From assembly GCA_031553705.1 (NCBI GenBank), contig JAVBLD010000054.1:1-24440 (forward strand): a DNA stretch of 24,440 nt. The letters are read 5' to 3'. Made by a program: the position numbers and the translations under genes. This DNA comes from JAVBLD01 sp031553705. GTDB taxonomy: Bacteria > Bacteroidota > Bacteroidia > Bacteroidales > Marinifilaceae. Below are positions 1 through 7,811 of the stretch, piece after piece (position 1 is the stretch's first letter; the number at the start of each line of letters is the position of its first letter). A model generated the notes under the pieces. It made no database searches and was not told where the DNA came from. It saw only the letters and a program-made list of their open reading frames with translations.

Positions 1-1
1 G

Positions 2-106
2 ATCTTCGAGTACATAGAAATCTGGTATAATAAAATCAGACGCCACAAAGCTCTGAATAATATGACAATAGATGAATTCTGGAAACTAAATGCAAAAAGT
101 GCTTAA
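2..106 (+). mobile_element. IS3-family transposase (OrfB), 3' end only
   Basis: An open frame enters from the left edge and ends at TAA 104-106, giving the last 34 residues of a DDE transposase. It carries the typical IS3-family C-terminal signature: an aromatic block (FEYIEIWYN), a basic RRHKAL stretch, then a TIDEFWKL tail. This is the end of the rve/integrase core that cuts and joins DNA ends. Bases 107-138 should contain the right inverted repeat and the insertion boundary, but the left end lies outside the window, so I cannot set it. The gene converges on nuoN, with 32 bases between the two stop codons. Whether the full element is intact cannot be seen here. Confidence 0.8.
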
Positions 107-138
107 CTATTTGTGCGGATTTAGTTAGGAATTCCAGT

Positions 139-1563
139 TTACATCCCGAAGCTTATTCTTCCAATATACTCGTAGATTGAGCTGATAATACCGACAGCCA
201 GGATACCGGCGGTACACAGCACAAGACTTAACCGGTTGTAGCTGTCTGTGCGGATAGTTCCCACCGACTGCTCATCGCCTTGGCTGATGAACATCGCTTT
301 AACGATCAGTAGATAATAGAATAGCGAGATTACTGTATTCAACAATGCGATGAACACCAATAGATATTCATTTTGCTCCGCAGCAGCCGCAAAAATAAAA
401 AACTTACTGAAAAATCCGGCAAAAGGCGGGATTCCGGCAAGCGAGAATACGGCAAGCATCATCACAAAGCTTAATTTAGGATTGGTCTTGTACAGTCCGT
501 TAAAACCAGCGATATCGGTTCTCCCCGATCCGTTCTCGACAGCGGAGATCACCCCGAAAGCCGCGAGGTTTGAAAATACATAGACCAGTACATAATACAC
601 CGTCGCCGTCATACCTTGCGCCGTTCCGCAAATAATACCCAGCAGGATGTAACCAGCCTGCGAGATCGATGAGAAAGCGAAGAAGCGCTTAATATCCTTC
701 TGGCGTATTGCGAACAAGTTACCAAGCGTGATGGTAATCACTGCCAACGCCCACAAGATAGGATGCCAAACGGCGGCAATGTTCCCGAACACCTGCCACA
801 GTGAAAAAATCAACGCAAACGCAGCGGCACCTTTCGACACCACCGACATATAGGCGGTAACGCCGGTAGGCGAACCTTCGTAAACATCGGCAGTCCATAG
901 ATGGAACGGAACGAGCGATATCTTAAATGCCAGCCCGGCAAAGAAAAATACAAAACCAAGGATAACCAACGGTTGAAAAGAGATATATCTTGCCATATCG
1001 GCAAAATAGAACGTACCGACGGCTCCGTAAAGATAGGAAAGGCCAAACATCATGATCCCCGACGAAAAGGCCGATATCAAAATATATTTTACGCCCGCTT
1101 CCATCGACTTCTCCTTGTATTTGTCGAATGCAGCCAGACAAGCCAACGGCAATGAAGCCGTCTCAATCCCGATATAGAGCATCATAAGATTACCGGCCGA
1201 TACCATCAGATACATCCCGAGCAAGGTGGCCAGGGTAATCACATAAAACTCCCCCTCCTTATGGCTCGTACCCGGAGTTTTTAGCCATGCGCCCGCCTGC
1301 ATGAATACAAGCAACGTCGCGATATTCAGGATATTCTTGATCAGAATCGTAATATCCGAGCATATATACATCCCTCCGAAAGTTGCTCCGGTAGGAGCCG
1401 GCAAAAAACCAACCAGCGTATGTATTGCAAACAATGTACCGGCCGCTGGCCTGTACCATTTCCTTGCTCTGTCGGATGCAAAAATATCATAGGTAAGCAG
1501 TAGGACAAATACAATCATTAGTCCCGCTTCCTGATGCATGTACAAAAAATTACTGAAATCCAT
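139..1563 (-). CDS. nuoN: NADH-quinone oxidoreductase (complex I) subunit N
   Basis: Encodes 474 residues, hydrophobic throughout. It is one of the three antiporter-like proton-pumping subunits of the complex I membrane arm. The family core is clear: a HLWTADVYEGSPT block near residue 220 and a KGAAAFAL lysine segment just after it, both in the Proton_antipo_M (Mrp antiporter-like) domain. Length is normal for NuoN. It is the last gene of the nuo operon, and the start is ATG at 1563, 99 bases after the nuoM stop. The C-terminus ends very close to an IS3-family element, but the protein looks full length, so the insertion seems to lie just outside the coding region. Confidence 0.96.
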   Translation of the reverse strand: MDFSNFLYMHQEAGLMIVFVLLLTYDIFASDRARKWYRPAAGTLFAIHTLVGFLPAPTGATFGGMYICSDITILIKNILNIATLLVFMQAGAWLKTPGTSHKEGEFYVITLATLLGMYLMVSAGNLMMLYIGIETASLPLACLAAFDKYKEKSMEAGVKYILISAFSSGIMMFGLSYLYGAVGTFYFADMARYISFQPLVILGFVFFFAGLAFKISLVPFHLWTADVYEGSPTGVTAYMSVVSKGAAAFALIFSLWQVFGNIAAVWHPILWALAVITITLGNLFAIRQKDIKRFFAFSSISQAGYILLGIICGTAQGMTATVYYVLVYVFSNLAAFGVISAVENGSGRTDIAGFNGLYKTNPKLSFVMMLAVFSLAGIPPFAGFFSKFFIFAAAAEQNEYLLVFIALLNTVISLFYYLLIVKAMFISQGDEQSVGTIRTDSYNRLSLVLCTAGILAVGIISSIYEYIGRISFGM

Positions 1564-1636
1564 CGTTATATTCCGTTAACTCTTTTGACCTTCTTTATTA
1601 CTCATATTATCTCCCCTCACTATCTCCCTCTCAATA

Positions 1637-1664
1637 ATTATTTATTATTAATTGTTCATTGGCT
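1637..1664. repeat. Heptamer array in the nuoM/nuoN gap
   Basis: Four consecutive 7-base words in phase: ATTATTT, ATTATTA, ATTGTTC, ATTGGCT. The last overlaps the nuoM stop. To the left, CTCACTA (1616-1622) and CTCAATA (1630-1636) keep the same 7-base phase more loosely. It occupies the 99-base gap upstream of nuoN and is one of several such arrays in this window. Confidence 0.6.
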
Positions 1665-3138
1665 ACATCATCCCCGCCAAACGCTCAATGACCGGCAACA
1701 GACTCCGGTTTACCATATCGGATACGCCGGACGGATACATTCCGATCGCAGCGATACATATAATCAATCCTATTGCCGAAACTTTTTCATACCAAGTGGC
1801 ATCGGGCAAACCCAGATGATGATCGTCCTGAACCGGACCGTACAGGATCTTACCTACTGTTCGAAGGATATACACCGCTGTGATTACAATCGAACAGGTA
1901 GCTACAATCGTCAACACCCGATGGAACACATCGGCATGTTGGAACGAACCGATAAAGATTGTCATTTCAGCCACAAATCCGCTTAGCCCGGGCAATCCCA
2001 ACGAAGCCAAACCGGCGATCACATAGCATACCGATGCAAAAGGCATAATCTTCATCAAGCCGCCTATCTCCCGGATATCACGCGTATGGGTCCTGCCATA
2101 GATCAATCCGATAAGGGCAAAGAAGAGGGCCGTCATCAGCCCGTGGGAAAGCATTTGCAAAACAGCACCGGTCATTGCCGTCTGATTTAACATCAGGATT
2201 GCAAACAATACCAGTCCGCAATGGCTCACTGAAGAATAAGCATTGATATATTTCAGGTCGGTCTGTACCACAGCACTTAACGCTCCGTATACGACACTGA
2301 TGCCGGTCAGTATCAGAAAAATCCATGCCAATTCGTGAGCAGCCTCAGGCATCAGATAGATCGCTACACGGAAACAGCCGTAACCTCCCAGCTTCATCAA
2401 TACACCCGCATGCAACATCGACACTGCAGTAGGCGCCGAAGCGTGACCGTCAGGCGACCAGGTGTGAAATGGAAAGAGAGCGCCCAGCACGCCAAAACCC
2501 AAAAATGTAGCAGGAAAAATCCAATACTGATGCATGATCGGAATATGTTGTTTTGCCAACTCCAGTAAGTTCATACTGGTATGTCCCGAAGTGTAGTAAA
2601 TCCCTAAAATCCCCACCAGTAGGAACGCGGACCCGGCCATCAACATCAGAGTCAGCTTCATCGCCGAATATTCCTTACGTCCGGTACCCCATACCCCTAT
2701 CAACAAATACATCGGAATCAGGGCCACCTCATAAAACAGGAACATCGTAAACAGGTCGATCGAGATAAAAAATCCGAATACCCCGGTAGAGAGCAGGCAA
2801 TACCACATAAAGTACTCCTTCACCATATTCCATGATGAAAAGACCCCTGTAAAAACAATCACAGCAGATAATGCTATCATCGCCACAGAGATGCCGTCCA
2901 CACCTACCGAATAGTGTATATTCAGAGCAGGATACCAGATAATATCCGAAACAAAAAGCATCTCGGCTGCGGATATGGCCCGTTCCTGAAAGAAGAGCAC
3001 AGTCAATACGGTAGCCAACAACACCAGCACCGAAGCTCCGGTAACCATCACCGCACGTATCTGCCGAATATTCTTGCAAGCAAACAATGCCAGCAACATC
3101 GCCAAAGGAACTAATACAAATAGGGACAAAATATTCAT
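1663..3138 (-). CDS. nuoM: NADH-quinone oxidoreductase (complex I) subunit M
   Basis: Encodes 491 residues from ATG 3138. A longer frame upstream only reads through the intergenic heptamer repeat and is not credible. NuoM is the middle antiporter-like proton-pumping subunit of complex I, in the cytoplasmic membrane. The hallmark HTWSPDGHASAPTAVS segment, followed by HAGVLMKLGGYG, is present, as is an early conserved glutamate helix (FLFYEVALIP). Length is normal for the family. It follows nuoL by 71 bases and precedes nuoN by 99, so the three antiporter-like subunits stand together in the usual order L-M-N. Confidence 0.97.
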   Translation of the reverse strand: MNILSLFVLVPLAMLLALFACKNIRQIRAVMVTGASVLVLLATVLTVLFFQERAISAAEMLFVSDIIWYPALNIHYSVGVDGISVAMIALSAVIVFTGVFSSWNMVKEYFMWYCLLSTGVFGFFISIDLFTMFLFYEVALIPMYLLIGVWGTGRKEYSAMKLTLMLMAGSAFLLVGILGIYYTSGHTSMNLLELAKQHIPIMHQYWIFPATFLGFGVLGALFPFHTWSPDGHASAPTAVSMLHAGVLMKLGGYGCFRVAIYLMPEAAHELAWIFLILTGISVVYGALSAVVQTDLKYINAYSSVSHCGLVLFAILMLNQTAMTGAVLQMLSHGLMTALFFALIGLIYGRTHTRDIREIGGLMKIMPFASVCYVIAGLASLGLPGLSGFVAEMTIFIGSFQHADVFHRVLTIVATCSIVITAVYILRTVGKILYGPVQDDHHLGLPDATWYEKVSAIGLIICIAAIGMYPSGVSDMVNRSLLPVIERLAGMM

Positions 3139-3150
3139 ACCATATAATAG

Positions 3151-3213
3151 TTGAAAGTTGAAAGTTGAAAGTTGAAAGTTTTCCCAGCCTTCATTTTTAA
3201 TTTCTGATTCTAA
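3151..3213. repeat. Heptamer array in the nuoL/nuoM gap (TTGAAAG x4)
   Basis: TTGAAAG is repeated four times without error at 3151-3178. In the same 7-base phase follow TTTTCCC, AGCCTTC, ATTTTTA, ATTTCTG and ATTCTAA, the last overlapping the nuoL stop. The left half is purine-rich and the right half pyrimidine-rich. It fills almost the whole gap between nuoL and nuoM and ends 13 bases from the nuoM start codon. Confidence 0.85.
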
Positions 3214-5129
3214 TTCATAAACAGGGCCCAGATTGTGATGACCAGCGTACCGACCATAAATACCCAAGCATAAAATTGCACTTTACCGGATTGCAGGCCC
3301 TTGACAGAGGACGAAAGCCGCTGACTTGTCCATGCAAGCCCATCCACCATCATTCCGTCGACAACATGCTTGTCAAACCAGGTAATAGGCATCGACATAT
3401 ATTTAAATATCACTTTCTTTGTAATAAACATCCACACCTCATCAAGATAGAACTTGTGAAGTACCGCTTTGTAGAAACCGCCCAAAGCGGTTGCAATCTG
3501 CGCCGGCTTGTCGCTTCCTTTCTTATATAACAAGGTAGCAACGGTAATACCGATCAAAGCAACGGCGATACCCGAAGAGGCGATACCCCAATCGATATGT
3601 GCGGCAAAAACCATATTATCGCTGCTGACAAGTCCGGCAAACGGAATAAATCCGGTCACACATGAGAACAAAGCCAGAATAAGCAATGGCACCGACATCA
3701 ATCGGGGCGATTCGTGCGGCTGGTGATGCCCGGAATAACTCTTCTCTTTTCCCCAGAAAATATTATAATAAAGACGGAACATATAGAATGCCGTCAGTCC
3801 GGCTACAATCCACAACGTAAAAAATACCATTTTATCATGATGGTAAGCAGCCGCCAGGATCTCATCTTTACTGAAAAAGCCAGAGAACGGCGGAATACCG
3901 GCAATCGCCAGACAGGCAATCAAAAAGGTTATATGGGTAATCGGCATATATTTCCGTAATCCTCCCATATCTCCCATCTCGTTGCTATGCACGGCATGAA
4001 TCACCGAACCGGCTCCGAGGAAAAGCAATGCCTTGAAAAACGCATGGGTAAACAGGTGAAACATTGAAGCCATATAGCCCAATCCGTCGTGTCCGCCATA
4101 TCCCGAAACGCCCAATGCAACCATCATATAGGCAATCTGCGAGATGGTCGAAAACGCCAGTACCCGTTTGATATCAGTCTGTGTAACCGCAATCACTGCT
4201 GCAAACAGAGCGGTAAATGCTCCGACATAACCGATCATTGTCAATACATCCGGGGCTGCGAAAAAGTATACCGGAAACAGGCGGGCCACCAGGTATACAC
4301 CGGCCACCACCATCGTTGCGGCATGTATCAATGCGGAAACAGGGGTAGGACCTTCCATGGCGTCGGGCAACCAGATATGCAGCGGGAACATTGCCGATTT
4401 ACCCGCGCCGCCGATAAAGATCAGCGCCATAGCCCATGAAATAACCGATAGTCCCATAAATGATGCTCCTGCCGTAGAATTGATCGCCAGCGAAGCATTA
4501 TCGGCGGTAAGCCTTCCGAAATCGAACGTGCCCGTATAAAACGAGAGCAGTAATATCCCGACCAGAAAACCAAGGTCGGCAAACCGTGTAACGATAAAAG
4601 CTTTCTTTGAAGCCGCTACTGCCGACGGTTTGGTATAATAAAACCCGATCAGCGAATAGGAGGATACACCCACCAGTTCCCAGAAGATATACATCTGGAA
4701 GATATTAGTCGCCACAACCAAACCCAACATTGAAAAGCTGAACAGGGATAACAATGCATAGTAGCGTTGGAATCCTTTCTCCCCGTGCATATAAGCCAGG
4801 CTATACACATGCACCATCAGCGAAACGGTAGTGATCACCACCAGCATCATCACTGAGATCGGATCGAGCAATACGCCAATGTCGATATGTAATTTTTCGG
4901 TGAAGCGCAACCACTCGAATGTATAAGGGATGATTTCACGAAAAGCACCGTCCACCTTACCGATTACAAAAAAATAACGGCAAGCAGCCATATATGCCAA
5001 TGCTGCCGCAACAGCCATTCCCAATGTTCCAACTATGCCGGCCATTCCCGGCTTCATCTTATGTCCCACAAGTCCCAACACGAGGAAGAGCAGAAAAGGA
5101 ATAATCAATATCAAAACGGTAAATTCCAT
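3210..5129 (-). CDS. nuoL: NADH-quinone oxidoreductase (complex I) subunit L
   Basis: Encodes 639 residues, ATG at 5129, TAG at 3210. NuoL is the distal antiporter-like subunit and carries the long lateral helix of the complex I membrane arm. Visible family features are the Proton_antipo_N region with YIFWELVGVSSYSLIGF near residue 145, the HIWLPDAMEGPTPVSALIHAATM segment near residue 250, and HAFFKALLFLGAGSVIHAV near residue 340. The C-terminal part is long enough to include the lateral helix and anchoring segment. Length is in the normal range. It lies 105 bases after nuoK, a gap filled with 7-base repeats. Confidence 0.97.
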   Translation of the reverse strand: MEFTVLILIIPFLLFLVLGLVGHKMKPGMAGIVGTLGMAVAAALAYMAACRYFFVIGKVDGAFREIIPYTFEWLRFTEKLHIDIGVLLDPISVMMLVVITTVSLMVHVYSLAYMHGEKGFQRYYALLSLFSFSMLGLVVATNIFQMYIFWELVGVSSYSLIGFYYTKPSAVAASKKAFIVTRFADLGFLVGILLLSFYTGTFDFGRLTADNASLAINSTAGASFMGLSVISWAMALIFIGGAGKSAMFPLHIWLPDAMEGPTPVSALIHAATMVVAGVYLVARLFPVYFFAAPDVLTMIGYVGAFTALFAAVIAVTQTDIKRVLAFSTISQIAYMMVALGVSGYGGHDGLGYMASMFHLFTHAFFKALLFLGAGSVIHAVHSNEMGDMGGLRKYMPITHITFLIACLAIAGIPPFSGFFSKDEILAAAYHHDKMVFFTLWIVAGLTAFYMFRLYYNIFWGKEKSYSGHHQPHESPRLMSVPLLILALFSCVTGFIPFAGLVSSDNMVFAAHIDWGIASSGIAVALIGITVATLLYKKGSDKPAQIATALGGFYKAVLHKFYLDEVWMFITKKVIFKYMSMPITWFDKHVVDGMMVDGLAWTSQRLSSSVKGLQSGKVQFYAWVFMVGTLVITIWALFMN

Positions 5130-5139
5130 AATACTATTA

Positions 5140-5237
5140 TTTTGAATTTTGAATCCCGGATTTTTGATTTTGGATAGTTTTGATCAACTTTTGCAGTCAT
5201 ACAAAAACTCAAAACCTGGAATTCAAAACTTTTATTA
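5140..5237. repeat. Heptamer array in the nuoK/nuoL gap, with inverted arms
   Basis: The gap divides into 14 heptamers in one phase. The left end holds TTTTGAA twice, then TCCCGGA, TTTTTGA, TTTTGGA. The right end holds AAAAACT, CAAAACC, TGGAATT, CAAAACT. The middle words are poorly related. Bases 5147-5171 and 5204-5228 form an imperfect inverted repeat (about 18-19 of 25 positions match), so the transcript could fold into a long imperfect hairpin just before nuoL. No T-run follows, so it does not look like an ordinary terminator. Confidence 0.65.
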
Positions 5238-5543
5238 GTTTTTCATCTTATCAATGCGCCGTACATCAACATTCTGCATGTTCCGGTAAACGTTAATAAT
5301 GATTGCGATAGCAACCGCCGTTTCAGCTGCCGAGATGGCTATACCGAACAAGGTAAAAAACATCCCTTCCATTTGTCCGGGATAAAGATAACGGTTGAAC
5401 ACGCTGAAATTGATCTCCACTGAGTTCAAAATCAACTCTATCGAAATCAAAATAGCCAACATGTTTTTGCGCGCAATAAATCCGTAAATCCCGACAAAAA
5501 ACATAAGGGTGCTCACCACTAAATAATACTCCATTGGTATCAT
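5235..5543 (-). CDS. nuoK: NADH-quinone oxidoreductase (complex I) subunit K
   Basis: Encodes 102 residues, the usual size for this three-helix membrane subunit. NuoK is the MrpC-like partner next to NuoJ and carries buried glutamates of the proton path; two are visible in the LISIELILNSVEINF segment. I start at ATG 5543; an internal ATG at 5534 would shorten it by three residues. It follows nuoJ by 88 bases and precedes nuoL by 105. Confidence 0.95.
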   Translation of the reverse strand: MIPMEYYLVVSTLMFFVGIYGFIARKNMLAILISIELILNSVEINFSVFNRYLYPGQMEGMFFTLFGIAISAAETAVAIAIIINVYRNMQNVDVRRIDKMKN

Positions 5544-5631
5544 ATCGCTGTTTTATTTAATTTAAGAGTAACGTATATATATACTCTGCCATTCTTTTTA
5601 TTTCCATCTTCCTGCTTACATTTGCCGTCGG

Positions 5632-6153
5632 CTACCGTTTCCGCGCAATCAGCACTCCCCCGATAATGCAGGCCAGCAACAATACGCTCAATACTTCGAA
5701 CGGCAACAGGTACTGATATTTTTCTGTTCCCATCAAAGCGTGCCCGATCTGCTTCATATTGATCTCCTGATCGCCCAGAATCGTCGGGTTACCGGCATAC
5801 AAAAATTTATGTTTCATTGTAATAAACAGTGTGGCGGTTATCCCGGCCAGGGCCGCGACTAATCCCATCAACACTTTCCTTTTATCGTGCGGCTCTGTCT
5901 TATCGCCTTTCGGGCTGGTAAGCAGGATGGCAAAAATAAACAGGATCAGGATACCCCCTGCATAAACAGAAAGTTGTACTGCTGCCAGAAAATGGTAATT
6001 CAACAAAAGATACAGACCTGCCGTAGCAATCAGCACAAAAAGCAGATATACTGCCGCACGGAGAATTCGCCTTGTAGTAACCGCCATAATAGACGATACG
6101 GCAATCAATGCCGCAAGACAGTAAAAAATAATTAAATTGGCTGTTGTTTCCAT
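5632..6153 (-). CDS. nuoJ: NADH-quinone oxidoreductase (complex I) subunit J
   Basis: Encodes 173 residues with five hydrophobic segments, as expected for NuoJ, a membrane subunit of complex I near the quinone channel and the NuoK/NuoN interface. The conserved core helix with AVQLSVYAGGILILFIFAI is present near residue 55-75. It starts only 6 bases after the nuoI stop, suggesting translational coupling. The 88-base gap after it, before nuoK, holds no gene and no convincing terminator. Confidence 0.95.
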   Translation of the reverse strand: METTANLIIFYCLAALIAVSSIMAVTTRRILRAAVYLLFVLIATAGLYLLLNYHFLAAVQLSVYAGGILILFIFAILLTSPKGDKTEPHDKRKVLMGLVAALAGITATLFITMKHKFLYAGNPTILGDQEINMKQIGHALMGTEKYQYLLPFEVLSVLLLACIIGGVLIARKR

Positions 6154-6159
6154 ATCTCT

Positions 6160-6630
6160 CTAATGCTTCGTTATTAAAGTTGATCCTTCACGGTTCAATT
6201 GCTTTATCAATTTATTGCGGGTAAACAGGGCATGTTCAAAATGGTTCGACCACTCGATCGCATCTTGGGGACAGGAAGAGGTACAGAGCGCACAAAAAAT
6301 GCAGCTCCCCAGATCGTACATATAACGGTCCAACACTTTTTTCTCTTTCCCGGTAGTTTCATCAACCACCCTTTTCTCGATCACCCGTATGGTTCCGTTC
6401 GGACAGTTGTGCATACAAATCCCACAAGCGGTACATTTATGCTCGTTGTGTTCGTTATGAGGCATCGTCAGTAAAGCGCGGAACCGTTCAAACTGCTGTT
6501 TTTTCCCCCTATTCTCCGGATATTGCTCCGTCACTTTCGGGCGCAACATATTAAGCATCGCCACATACATTCCCTGAAGCAGGCGGTAGATGCCGATAAT
6601 AATCTTTTTTATATAATTCACTACTATCAT
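6160..6630 (-). CDS. nuoI: NADH-quinone oxidoreductase (complex I) subunit I, 2x[4Fe-4S]
   Basis: Encodes 156 residues from ATG 6630; a TTG four codons upstream is possible but less likely. NuoI is the ferredoxin-like subunit that carries clusters N6a and N6b on the way to quinone. Both CxxCxxCxxxCP motifs are complete: C66, C69, C72, C76 and C110, C113, C116, C120. The N-terminal amphipathic stretch that lies on the membrane is present. It is downstream of nuoH (26 bases apart, with a short heptamer array) and nearly touches nuoJ. Confidence 0.96.
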   Translation of the reverse strand: MIVVNYIKKIIIGIYRLLQGMYVAMLNMLRPKVTEQYPENRGKKQQFERFRALLTMPHNEHNEHKCTACGICMHNCPNGTIRVIEKRVVDETTGKEKKVLDRYMYDLGSCIFCALCTSSCPQDAIEWSNHFEHALFTRNKLIKQLNREGSTLITKH

Positions 6631-6636
6631 TGTACT

Positions 6637-6657
6637 CCCCAATTCTTAATTCCTAAT
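6637..6657. repeat. Short heptamer array in the nuoH/nuoI gap
   Basis: Three words in one 7-base phase: CCCCAAT, TCTTAAT, TCCTAAT. The last overlaps the nuoH stop codon. It fills nearly the whole 26-base gap before the nuoI ATG. Confidence 0.5.
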
Positions 6658-7721
6658 TAAAGTATCACACACACTGCCATCAATAAAATATTGATAATGC
6701 AAATAGGCATCATAATTTTCCACTCAAGATCCAGCAACTGGTCTATACGCAAACGCGGGAATGACCAACGTATCCACAAAGCAAGAAATACGCAGAAACC
6801 GGTTTTCCCGAAAAACCATACAATAGAAGGAATATAGTCCATCACATGATTAAATGAATCCCATCCGGGAATGTGCAACGGCATCCATCCGCCAAGAAAC
6901 ATCGTGGAAGCAATCGCCGCAATGATAAACATATTCATGTACTCAGCCAGGTAAAAAAAGCCAAACTGAATACCCGAATATTCGGTATGGTAACCAGCGG
7001 TCAATTCCGATTCGGCTTCCGGCAGGTCAAAAGGTCCGCGGTTCGTTTCGGCATGACCTGCAATCAGATAGATCACAAAGGCGATAAGTGCAGGTACATG
7101 ACCTTTGAAGATAAACCACATCTCCGCCTGTTGCTCGACAATCTCCGATAACTGCATCGTTCCGGAAAGGACAACAATCGTCAATAGCGACAAACCACAG
7201 GAGAGTTCGTAACTGATCAACTGTGCGCCGCTTCGCATAGCACCGATCATCGTATATTTACTGTTACTCGACCATCCGGCCAGCAAGATGCCGACTACTC
7301 CCAACGAAGATACGGCCAGTAAATAGAATACTCCGATATTAAAATCGATCGCCTGCAATCCCTTTGCAAACGGCAAAGCGCCAAAAGTACAGATCGATCC
7401 GATAATTACAATAAAGGAAGCCAGGCGAAACAGAAAATGATCGGCACGGTCTATACGAATCAACTCCTTCAATAATATCTTGATCATATCCGCCACTGAC
7501 TGCAATATCCCAAATATCCCCACCCGGTTAGGACCGATACGGCACTGAAAGAAAGCGCATATCTTCCGCTCGGCATAAATCAATATCAACGCAAGCACGG
7601 CATAAGCAGCCAATAGGGCTACACCGATCAGGATAAATTCGACACACAATGCCCACCCGTCACTCATATACTGGTGAAGCACCTGATCTATCCAGCCTGT
7701 CAAAGTCGAAAAACTAAACAT
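6657..7721 (-). CDS. nuoH: NADH-quinone oxidoreductase (complex I) subunit H
   Basis: Encodes 354 residues. NuoH anchors the hydrophilic arm and forms much of the quinone chamber. The diagnostic motifs are present: ERK followed by CRIGPNRVG near residue 55-65, and the PFDLPEAESELTAGYHTEYSG acidic loop near residue 230. The rest is a series of membrane helices, with normal length for the family. It begins 90 bases after the nuoCD stop. In enzymes with 13 or 14 subunits nuoE, F and G would lie between D and H; here they are absent. Confidence 0.97.
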   Translation of the reverse strand: MFSFSTLTGWIDQVLHQYMSDGWALCVEFILIGVALLAAYAVLALILIYAERKICAFFQCRIGPNRVGIFGILQSVADMIKILLKELIRIDRADHFLFRLASFIVIIGSICTFGALPFAKGLQAIDFNIGVFYLLAVSSLGVVGILLAGWSSNSKYTMIGAMRSGAQLISYELSCGLSLLTIVVLSGTMQLSEIVEQQAEMWFIFKGHVPALIAFVIYLIAGHAETNRGPFDLPEAESELTAGYHTEYSGIQFGFFYLAEYMNMFIIAAIASTMFLGGWMPLHIPGWDSFNHVMDYIPSIVWFFGKTGFCVFLALWIRWSFPRLRIDQLLDLEWKIMMPICIINILLMAVCVIL

Positions 7722-7769
7722 CTTCGGTTATATGTTAAAATTCAACGAAAAACGAACCACTCTATTTAA

Positions 7770-7811
7770 TTCCAATTACTAATTATTAATTACTAATTAT
7801 TAATTGTTTAC
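7770..7811. repeat. Heptamer array in the nuoCD/nuoH gap
   Basis: Six consecutive words in one 7-base phase: TTCCAAT, TACTAAT, TATTAAT, TACTAAT, TATTAAT, TGTTTAC. Neighbouring words in the core differ at one base only. The array abuts the nuoCD stop and occupies the downstream half of the 90-base gap where nuoEFG would be in other bacteria. Confidence 0.8.

Noticed and set aside
1534..1986. A 150-residue plus-strand frame across the nuoM/nuoN junction
   Set aside because: It is antisense to the end of nuoM and to the repeat-rich gap, with no recognisable domain.
3139..3267. N-terminal extension of nuoM
   Set aside because: It would translate the TTGAAAG repeat and the nuoL end; the ATG at 3138 gives the standard NuoM start.
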